From Mytilisepta virgata (taxonomy: Eukaryota > Mollusca > Bivalvia > Mytilida > Mytilidae): a DNA stretch of 64,000 bases. Below, piece by piece: positions 42,201 through 54,000 of this stretch. Under the pieces are notes generated by a model. The model searched no databases and was not told the DNA's origin. It saw only the letters and a list, made by a program, of their open reading frames with translations. Location: positions 12,604,001 to 12,668,000 of the forward strand of contig CM051508.1 in the NCBI GenBank assembly GCA_028015205.1, read 5' to 3'. The translations under genes and the position numbers were made by a program. Position 1 is the stretch's first letter; each line of letters starts with the position of its first letter.

Positions 42201-45200
42201 CTATTTACCAAATACAGTGGGTCTAGGTATTACAGTTTCTGAGAAATAGGCTTAACCAAGAAAAAGCGACAAAGTCACTCGAGCATGAAATTGAGGTCAA
42301 AGTCCCAAGCCAGGTGTCAGACTGGCATGTACCCACTAAGAACTATCTATGAGACCAAATATGGTTGGCCTAGGTATTATAGTTGCTGAGAAATGGATTG
42401 AACCACAAAACTTGGACGCAGATTTTAAATTCATGTTTGTGAAGTCAGTGAACCATGAAAATAAGGTCAGGGTCACAAGACAAGTATACTGTGGCAAATA
42501 ATACCTATATCTCGCCTCCGTGCTTTTCGTCGCAGGCGAGACAAAAAATGACAGTATAACATTTGTGATTTTGACAATTGAAAAATATCAGGTGATTGTT
42601 TAATTTATAGTTAACTCAAGACTTCGCTTCTGACACAGGTTCAGGTGACCAGTTTGCAGGGTGACTTAAACTTTGCTTCGGTGACAGGTAATTCGAAGTC
42701 AAACACTGCAATGCAACTTCTTTGCCCAAATCGCCCTCCAGCAAGAGCACTGTATTCCAATATTTTTCTACATAAAGACTCAACATGGGATTCCTACGAT
42801 ATACCTGGAACACAGTGGAACCATGGTTCAGTGGACTTTAATTTCTAAACTAGAGGCTCCAAGGAGCCTGTATAGTTCATCTACATTTCATTTCCTCACA
42901 GAAGGTCTATTGCTACAATGTTTGATTCAAACTTGTTCAGTGATTTCAGACAAGAAGTTTTTTAAGCCAACTTTCCCACAAGAATCTATGTTTAACTAAG
43001 TTTGGCTATGGTGGCCATCTTTATTGACAGTTCAAGACATCAGATACAATTTTGAAAGAAAAACCCCTAAAGATAATTGCTGCAAAGTCAAGTTAAATGA
43101 ATTTTTCCATATTGTCCTATTTTAAACTTTGCTTAGCTTTGGTGGCCATATTGTCAAGGTTATCGTAAACATAGTTGAAAGAGGATTACCTAAAGACCAT
43201 TCTACCAAAGTTTAGTTGTAATTGGCACAGTAATTTTACAGAACGCTTTATATTTTTTGCATTATTTTCTTTTTTAGTAACAGTGGCCATATCCATCAAA
43301 CGTCTGAATTTACTTCTGAAAGAGACCCACCCAATGATGAAGTTCTACTAAAGTTAAGTTGCAATTGGCCCATTAGTTTTCAGAGAAGACATTTAATTGA
43401 AAGTTTACATTGATGGACAATGACAAAGGACAATGTACTATGAAGAAAAGTGATGGCAATAGCTAGATTGTACAAAAGCATTTTGAAATTAAATCCAGAT
43501 AAACAAAATGGAGACTTGTTTAACTTTGCAGCATCAGTTGCATGTATTTTTAATTGATTAACATTTTAGTAGAAGTTTAGTATGTGGTCCAAGGGCTAAA
43601 ACCTGAGAACCATTCCATCAAAGTTTGGTCACAATTGCTCCAGTCAGCAGTTGTTTCACAAGAGAAGATTTTCAATTATTTTTTTGCTGATTTTTCTATT
43701 TTTACTAATGACAGCCAAACTGGTCAGAGTGTCAAAAATCTTGAATGGGGAATACCTATGGACCATTCCATCAAAGTTTGGTCAAAATTTGCTATGTGGT
43801 TTCAAAGGAGAAGATTAAAATGTAAAAGTTTATGGACCCTGGATGATGGTGAAGCATGACAAACGATGACAGACAATAATGACAAAGGACACAAAGTAAT
43901 GGCAGGGACCGCACTGGACTTCGCCAATGTCGCAAAAAGCGATTTTTTATTCAATGTGGCGACAGAATTATATAGTTGGCAAATATTTCTAGCGACAGAA
44001 TTTTTCAATCTTTTTGTATAAACTTACAATGTATGTAGAAACATTTTAAAATGGTGACTAAGAAACATCATTTGTAACCTTTATATAATTATCCCAGGAT
44101 AATTATCTATGATAACTGAACAGTTTAGATCATGCTAATAAACACAGCAGGTGTTTCAACAGTAAACAAACACATAATCAATAACTTGGAATGTCAATGT
44201 CCCCTCTGAGGACAATTCAATTTATACACTAAGGTTAATATTTATATTATCCAAATTTTTATTAAATAATTTTATTAGTCATGAAATTAAATATGCATGC
44301 TATTCAACACCTTTAAAGGGTGTTTAAAAGCATGATATCATAAAATTTCCAAATTTTAATGTCACTTCATGTTTAACATCAACAAACACTTGTGGAACAA
44401 TCGATGTTTTATTAGGCTTGCCATCAAAATAAGTCATTTCAGTTGAAGGTTAACTGTCATTAAATTAAAACTATTTCATCAAAAATACTGTTCAGGTCAT
44501 GTTATTTCAAATAGTAATGAATTAAAGAACAATCATGTATGGTAGAATGCTTAAAATATGGGGAGGGTGACTTTGCGAACAAATTTTGAGACTGGCGACA
44601 AAAATGATGATTTGGTGATTTTTTTGGCAACAAGTTTTTGAATGCCAGTGCGACTCCTGAATGGCAATGGTCCAGGTGAGCTTAAAAGGGTACTTGTCTA
44701 TCACATACTGAAACTGATATGGAACTTCAAGATTTCATAAAGCATATCATTTTGCAACATGGCAAAACTTTCTGAAAAATTTTCCATAATTTATTTCAAA
44801 CTGAAAATGCAGTTTTATTGCCATTAAGCACTTGAACTTGAAACTTAAAGGAAATTGGTCTCCTACCTCAACAGCATCCCTCATGTCAAACTGCTGAATT
44901 GATGATCTACTCTCGTCAACTTCAGGTATTGCCTGTTCTCTTTGACTTTCTTCTATCAATTCCTGTCAAAATACAGAAATGAGATCAACTTTCCAACACA
45001 AGTACATTTAATGTCTCAAAATTTAATCTCCAAAAAAACAACTTTTTATATACTTTCTAAATTAGATTTATGTCAAAAATCAATCTTAATTTTTTTTTTA
45101 ATTTATACGTTCTAGACTGTTAGAAGTCAAAAGCTCAGAAACCTAGATTGCTTACACATTTCCTCCCACATCAGTTCAATGCTTCATTTACATTTAATTC

Positions 45201-48200
45201 AAAAGAATGAGGATACTTTTTAATTAATTTCATTACCTGTTCAAAGCCGATGAGATCTTCTTAGATCATTGTGATTCATACATTTTTAAATGGTTACTGA
45301 CTTGCTTAAGCATAATTATCTATTCTATTTTTAGCTTGCATGCAAAAGGGCATGGAATCAAAGGCAAAATATAAGTTAACATGTAGGTGGATTTGAAAAT
45401 TTAACATTCTATTCAAACTATAATAGTTTTAATGACCATTTTTTTCTGACTTTGAAAACATTATAAATTCTATTTTTTATATGTCTTAATTTTAATTACA
45501 ATTCTAATTACAGCTGCCTGTGTAAGATAAGATTGATATATTTTTGTGTAAAAATACAATTACTAAAAAAAAGTTTATTAAACAAGTAAGGTACAAAAAT
45601 CTCTTTCTATTTTTTTATAAACCATTTTGTGGAATATTTTGCACCATTTATTTCAACCAAAAATTGTTTGTGCCAAAAAATATAATCAATCCATATTGTG
45701 AGTTATTTTGTTGTAAAAATTCACAAAATGGCCAAAGAAAGTATGCAAAATAATTCTGCATTTTTTTATTTTGGTAGATTCCATCATAAGCCAATGTATT
45801 TATTTTGCAAATAAAATTTATCCAAATGTGAAAAATACTGCCATTTGCCTTAATATTTCAGACATTAAATACCTGTTGTTTCTTCATGGCATAATGCACT
45901 GCACTTTTGACTAACAGATCAGTCAAAACTTCTTCTTGAGCAACTTTATCTAGGTTAGCGTACGAGACTTCTTTTTGTACCCCGTCTTTGGTACTGATTA
46001 CTTTTATAGATCCCATCTGTGATGGTGTACGTCCCTGATCAACCTGTTCTGGTGTTACTATAAAAAACAAATTTACATCAATAACAAAATTTTTATTATT
46101 TCAAAAGAATTCTTAATACTTTCAAGGGTTTCAGGCTGCTCTCACAGCTGTTAAGTGGAAAGGGATTAGCATAAACTGGTATAACTTGTTTCCCAATCAA
46201 CTATAAATATATTTGAACTGAAGGGCAGAGGTGCAACACTGACAGGTGGCCATGGTTGTTCATATCTCAATTTTGGGCCAGCTAGAGAAGTTCAAAAATA
46301 AATCATTGTTATGTGCATGTCTTGTGCATGATAACCGGTATCAAAGAATTTATCATTACTACCGATCAATGGATCGGACCCCCGTTTCACAAAAAATCAA
46401 ACAACCACGCTTAATCGTATGTCTGATTTAATGAATGTAGAATATAGTACATCTACCTGTAAAAATTAGACAATATGTTGCACCATTTTTTTTAAAACAG
46501 CAAAAGCACTTACCAACAGTGTCTGCTGATTCTGGTCGAACTCTATAAAATGTGTAGCCCGACAGACTACCAGGAGACATTAACATACTCCTCATCAGTT
46601 TGTATGGAGCGGGATAATGTGACATGTCGTCATTAAGTCGACGCTGGAGGTGTGGATTTAATGGGTTGTAATAAAATAACGATTTCTCCGTCAGGTATCC
46701 TGTAAATACATAATCCTTGTTAAAACTGATTCAATATCAAGGGACATAACTCCATAAATAACGCAAGAGCAGTTGTAGTTATTACACTGTCTTACATTCC
46801 TGAAACAGAAGGGAAAATGCATCTTCATTTTACAAAACTGTACGTTGGGATTTTTTGTCAAATAAGGTAATATACAAGAGATACATGCATTGTAACTTTT
46901 GAAGTTCCTTATTAAATTTCACCAAAACACTGTATGGTAAAAAAATTAGAATACAGATGGGAAAGGAAAACCCAAATTTGAGTATTAAACACATATTTTT
47001 ATCCCTTTTCTCCCACTGAATCCACTAAAACATTTTCTTTTGAAAAAATTTTTGTTACTAAATATTCTTGTTTTAAACTAGTGGAGTGAAAACAACAGTC
47101 AGACATATAATAACTTGTATTTAAGCAAGTGACAATAAGGGGAGGTAATAATTATCTTGCATAGGTTTTATGGAAAAGAAAAGATAACTGGCTTTGTAAA
47201 TATTTAAAACATAATTACACCTTATATAAGAATGCTGCAATCTGATTGGTTCATAAGAAGGGTATTTTTCACAAATATTATGCATAACAAATGATTTCAG
47301 AGGCAGCGGGGTATTTGCCAAAATGTATTTGCACTTTTTACCCTCTGCCATGGTATTTGTGAAAATTCTCTTATCCGACTGGACACTTGAAATGTCTACA
47401 TCATCACTGCGTTTTAGGATAAGTGTTTGTAGATGTAAACATTTTATTTTGACATTTGGCGTAATTAAACAGATACATCATGCTCGGGAGAGGTATTTGC
47501 GAAAAATATGAGTCTCAAGACAAAATTTTCACGTCTCTTGACTGATATTTTTTGCAAATACCCCTCCCGAGCATGATGTGTCTATACAATACACCCTTAA
47601 CATAATTACCTTTACTGATAACTTTTCCAAGAACATTATCATCCCAACTCTTAGTCCATAATGATAAATAACGTTTAGCTGAGAACCCGGGGCGTATCTG
47701 TCGTTCAAACAAATCTTTCTTCCTTCTTCCATAATCATGGACAAACCCAAGATATATATCTGTGTCATCTGTTGGTTCCTGTAATAACCACAAAACTATT
47801 TGGATCCCGTAAATTAAATTTTTAGTTTTTGTCCACATTATCCAAACCACCTGAGAATTTCAATATAAGAGATCATCCAATTAAACTTTAATTTCACGTA
47901 CATATATGATGGAATGAAATAGGATTTCAACATACAAAGATGTTTTCAGGTAAACAAAAATGCAACTGCACTTTTTATTTAAGTAGAATTAACTGACGAA
48001 AAAATATACAAAATTCTCATTAAAAATCTACAATTCTAAATTTCTTTTTTAGTGTTCCTGTCTCATTAAAATTAACTCTGTATCTCTAAGCATTTCACTC
48101 TGAATGGACGTAAAGAAAATAGCTTATAGTTAATAACCCCTTTAACCCTCAAAGTTCAATGTGTCAACTTGGTACATTGTCGAGGGCAACACCTGGTGCT

Positions 48201-51006
48201 GTGCAGATGGAATAATTAACTAAAATATTCCCTCAACATCCAGTTAGTGTTTTATTACACAAAAAGACTATTTCCCTGTCAGTAGTAGTGGAAACTATTG
48301 ACAGGGTAATTGTTCCTGGTTTAAAAATGTACAAAACAGTAAATTTATTTTCATATACAAAAAAAAATACTCAAGTATAGTCAAACCTGCTTTAAAGGGA
48401 ACCTCTATGCAGAAAATCACTGTCCATAAAGGGCACAGTCAAAAAGTCCCATTCAAGAACAAAGCATGTAAAAATAACCTCTGTATAAAGGACACCTGCT
48501 CATTAATGACACTTTTTTCTGGTCCATTGGGTGCCCTTTATAGACAGGTTTGACTGTATAATAAATCTAAATTACATGTAAATCCTCTTACCCTCTTCCC
48601 AAATGATAAAATTGACTTTGCCAAATCATCAACAGTTTTTAATTCAATATCATCAGCACTTTTTGAAAGCTCAAGGGATTCTTCTGTGTGGTGTTTTCGG
48701 TGATGATGGTGACCCTTTTTATGGTGTGGGGATAATGTTTTGTAAGCTTGGTCCTCTGAAAATAACAACAATGCTCCCTTTCTTGTTGTAAATGTTTTTG
48801 GCATCTCATGCATCAGTCGTAATCGACTTTTGCTTGTGGTCGGTGTTCCGTCGAAGTCATATTTAGGTGGAATTGGTGGCAAGTATATTCTACTGGAATT
48901 TCCCACGAAGTTGAAGTAATCCTGAAAGACAAAGATTTAAATTAGTTATCACATACACCTACTGTGATGTCTTGTTTTTATGTTCACACGTATGGATAAA
49001 CACTGGACCAATCCTGAAGGATAATTAACAGATCTTTTATTAAGATTTTTTTTCTGATTTTGCAAAGATAATGAAAGATATATTTAATATCAATAAAAAG
49101 GTTTACACGATTTCTGAAGAATTATGACTTTACTTTGTACATGATGCATGTCTCCTTTATGCCAACTCAACATATATTCAAATATGCATGTCTACCTTGA
49201 ATTTGAAAAATATCGGTTTTGTGGGACTATTCATAAAAATCTTTCGAAAACAGAAAACAGTTACATGTACAACAAAATACTTGTGAGAAAAAGTAATTAT
49301 CGTTTCGGTTTATCAGAAGACATAAAAATTTTCAGAAATCGTTAATTAACACTTTTTTTAAATCTGGGTGAACAATTTCTGAGGGACATACAGAGATAAA
49401 ATGAACAAATTAATTTTAACTGGCCTTGCATGCTTTTAATATAAAAATTTTAAAACATATAAAAAATGCAATATACATGTATCGAAACAGCTGAAATAAA
49501 AGCAACAATTTATGCAAAAAACGGGGTTGTGATGTTTTATTAATCCTTTCAATATAATGACTTAAATGGGGTTGTGATGTTTTATTAATCCTTTCAATAT
49601 AATGACTTAAATGGGGTTGTGATGTTTTATTAATCCTTTCAATATAATGACTTAAATGTACATTTTTGTACAGTGTACAAGCACATGCATTTCAGTATTT
49701 CATCTATAACCACTTATTTCTCCTATTCATAGAAATCGACTATTGTTAAATTTTGATATGCTAAGTAATATCAAAATTTAGGGAATGTAATTCAATGAAA
49801 TAGACCCCATAAGGTACATACAATTAAAGTTGAAAAATCTGTTCCAACAAAAAAATATTGGCTATGAAAGGTATTGGAAATTAGTTCAGGGTAGATTTTC
49901 TGGTTATGTAATTAACTAGAATTGAACAAACAGAAAAGGGAAATAATTTTACAATCTTCATTGAATCACATTCCTGGATTTTTTAAATACAGAATTTAAC
50001 ATTATCACTTGTTATGCATGAGAGAGATAATCGTGACTGAAGTACGTACATCATATTTAATTAATTTTAATCAATATTTATTAGAGTTTAATTGAATCAA
50101 CAATACGAAAATATATTGTATTAACAATAGAATCTGTGAAGAAAAATATGTATTTAATTACTTACATCAGTAAACACCAGTTATTTATTTCTTCAGAAAA
50201 CAAACACTATTTGTTGTAAATATGTACACGAAAATACTTTTGCAATAATAGTTTGTAGTACTGAAAAACAATGTACCCTTGAATTTTTTACTCATAAGAA
50301 AATATGTAAACAATGTTCTTTAAATTCTGTAAATTCACCTAGGCCTAAACACCAATATCTTTTATATATGAATCTGACAGCAAAAAGATTTTCTTTCACT
50401 TCTATTTGGGGGCAAATGATGATCACCTGCCCGCACACTTCCCGTACAAAAAAACTCACATTTTTATTGTTTCTCTTTTTAATCTTGAGCTCAAATGTGC
50501 CCTTTCTGCTTTCCCTATATATGTACATGTATATGTGACTTGCTCTTAAAAATTTAACTTCAAACTTTAAATTAAATGAGACTAAGAATGAGGAAAATGT
50601 CTTTGGATCAATGTTTCATCAGAAAAATGGACAGCTTTACAGACCTAGACAAACTAATATCAAAAATCCATCAACAAATGAATACATTGCCAGATCTTAT
50701 AATTGGCAATATTTCTGGCAACAAAAATTATCCATTTTGAAAATCATTATGAATTGATGATTAAAGAACATTATTTTCTAATTATATCAAGGTTCTCACT
50801 AAGAATTTTTCATGATGAGTCCTGGGACTCATCATTTTTCAGAATGGTGAGTCCCAGCTGATTTTGATGAGTCCCAGGACTCATCGCCACATTTTTAACG
50901 TACACTCCTGCATGATTTTGACCATGGTAGGCCTATTGTACTATTGTTAAAGTTTAATTAAAATCATGTGCTGCCTTAACATACTGACGAATATAATTTG
51001 AAATTT

Positions 51007-51040
<34 letters not shown>

Positions 51041-54000
51041 GACTTATGCAGTGGTGCTCCGAACTTGGGAGAAAATTTCTGTTACAGATATGAGCAAAAA
51101 TCTTTGCACCTTTTGACACAACTTATTTATTATTGCCATTTTATTTTGTAATATTTATTTATGTATAATCTTTACTATTATTTTTTCTCAAACATACTCT
51201 TAAAATTCTCCAATTGACATTGTTTGAACACCTTAATAATCAATATTGACAAAATTTCCATTTGTGCATAGGTAAGTCAAAATCCCCTAAATTTATTTTT
51301 AAATGAGGTCTACATATTGTTACCGGTTGTAATAAACACTGTGGCCAATGAAAAATCACGAGAATTCCGATTGCCGCCATTTTTTTAGCTTACTTTTTGG
51401 CGTTTCTTTCCCTTTCCCCTTTGATCTCCAAGAAAACAAAAAATGGCGGCTCGAGATTTTAAATGAAAATAACGGTCTTCAGACGCAGCTGATTAGATCT
51501 ACATGCGTCCCAGGGACGCATGAGTTTGAAGGATGACGCGTCCAGTCCAATTTTAGCGCGTCCAGGACGCATATACGCGCCTTAGCGAGAACCCTGTTAT
51601 ATTTTGATAATTGACAGTTTACTTCAGGCTAATCAAGCCATGCCAGGCATTTGAAAATTAACTCATGAGTTTTAGTTTTTCAAAAGGTGAATATTTATAC
51701 TGTATGTCAATGATGTTATTGAAGCAATCCTGACTTAAAATGTCATATTTTGCACAATTGAAGAAATATATTTCATCCTCTATCTCATATAAATTACATT
51801 TTTGACATATTCTGTTTTCTCTTTTGATGTTTTTATACCGCCCTCCTTCAATTTCTAAAAAGTGGTCACTAACTCTCATTTTTATAAGGTTTTTCCTATT
51901 TTCAAAGTTTGTTTGCAGTAAAAAAATCAGTTTGATATTGAGATTTTATTTTACTATATAAGTATATTTTACTATCTTCTTTCATTGTTTATAATTTTTT
52001 AAAGAATACACTTTCATAATTATCTCTAGGTTTCTGTTTCAAAGTTTTAGTTAAATTAAATTTCTCTTTTTGGTTATTACTTTCAATTGGTTTTGATCAA
52101 TGTGATTAGAAGTGCATGCATATATTTTCAACAAATGATAACCAGTACCAGTGGAGTGAAGGTACTTAGATAATAAGAATGCATCGTCTAGTTAGGATTA
52201 TTGTTTCCATTTACACATCTACACAAGCATGACAACTATTTCAGGGATTGAAATTTAATGTATGCATCAATAGGGTATTGGGCCACTATTAAAAAAATGT
52301 ATGTTTCCCCACACCCCTACCCACATTGTTGTAAGTGGGTAGGTAGGTAGGTGTTTTTTTCTTTTATATCTTGAAATTTTTTTTTAATACCCAACAGAGC
52401 AAAACAAATCGATCATGTGTATGTCTGGCACATATAACCATTTGTAGCAACTTTAATGTAAGTGTTAGAATGTCTAAATGTTTGTAGCTCTGTGTCAGGT
52501 GTCAACTTGACATTAATTTCATCTGATTTTATTTGAGTTTGTATCTCAGAATTGTTCATGACTGTGATGTTTTTCCTCTCAGTGCATACTATTAGCAAAC
52601 TGTTTTAAATATATATGCATGTACTGTAGTTGTTTAACCTGAAGAATGTTCCATCAAATAATTTACCCTCTGACAGCACAGGACTCTGACATTGAGGAAA
52701 TCACCAATATTAATAAAATTATTAGAATGAACTTTTATTTGAGCTAAAAGATAGCAAACTAAACTAAATACGCATTAGTCTTAATAGATACCAAGTGATT
52801 TTTTAGTCATGAGTAATGAGGGGGTAGATTTTTTTTAGATTCTTTGCTGGAATAGCCTTGACACTTATTTATCAATACATTGGACAGATTTTAATGCTTT
52901 AATAAATTTTGAATAAAACAAATGACTAGATTGGAAACAAATTAATAGAAATGAAACAAATGTCCGACGTGTGTTTTCTCTGCAAAGAATATGTTCCTTT
53001 AGGATAAGGGGGACTGGCCAAATTCTTTGCAGTTTTCAAATTTTTCACATACATGGTCGGCCCATAAAATGGGGATCCAGCGACCATCACGTCTATAAAA
53101 AAGAAGCTGCAAAATTTAAAGGGTTCAATGGGAAGCGGTGGTCAGGAGGGAGGTAACAAGCTGCTTGATTTGAAGCTGTAAAGTCTGTTCGAGAGAACGT
53201 TTTTCACCCTTCCGTCTGAATATTTTATTGAAATATCTGAAAATGTTGTTGTTTTTGTACTATTCTTTTTCTCAGTAATTAGCAGTAAGAAAACTTAAAA
53301 GTTTTTATCCATTATTCTTTTTATAATTTTACTTTATGAATCCATGCATGTCATGCAGGTATACAAAGTAAACATTATAATTTTTGTTGTCCTTGCTCAG
53401 ACTGGAAAGGTTTCAGCGTAGCAATTTGTTTCTTCAATTAATTTATTAATGAAATTTCACCAATAATTAACGAAAAAAATCAATAATCAATAATCTCCAG
53501 ATTTTCTCCCAAATCAAAATTTTAATAAAATAATTTCTTCTCATCGTCGAAAGCAAGAACACGTGTATGAAGGTTTCCACATATCCATGTATCCTGAAAC
53601 GGCACGATTTGTTCATCATTTTCCGAATCATCTTCATCAAAATCTAAATATTCTTCTTCCGAATCGTCCTCAAGAAACATTTCTTTTACAAAATCTCGAT
53701 TTTTCATGGTAAAACTTCTCTAAAAACGTGTCGCCGCCGCAACCTTCGTCTACTTCAATTGTTTCAAACTCGACGTAAACAAACTGCTACGAGGTCAACA
53801 TTTGTCATCAAAATAATTTTAGAATAGGATGTTGGAGTTGACCAATAAAAACTGTTTTCTATAGTGAAATCCTTTTTCTGACGTAAATCAACTAAATATA
53901 AATATATCTGCTTGATTTCATTGGCTAGAACTCGAAAAGTCTACCTAATATAGAAAGCCGATATAGTGACGACCTGCACTGAACGGAACTACCGGAAATG

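Larger units (their letters stand above)
27886..44866. other. 17-kb intron of the KIAA2012-like gene
   Basis: Very AT-rich. From 27886 to 34056 I see only simple T runs (29917-29937, 31820-31841) and motif copies (29790-29830, 30914). Then come the 37-bp repeat, the SINE, palindromes, the GATG microsatellite, the CTCGCCTG element, the orphan exon and a GAGGCTCC repeat, each listed separately. The 40320-40920 stretch is GC-richer with GTCCGTCTGTCCGTTCGTCC and may be another repeat. Confidence 0.6.

Noticed and set aside
47515..47850. 111-codon minus-strand frame taken as one exon.
   Set aside because: Only 47610-47778 is supported as exon 3; the rest runs into intron and the palindrome.
52960..53160. 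Plus-strand MSDVCFLCKEYVPLG start and a nearby 61-codon frame, suggesting a zinc-finger protein.
   Set aside because: The frame stops after 15 codons and the rest is in another frame; at best an eroded remnant, too little to call.
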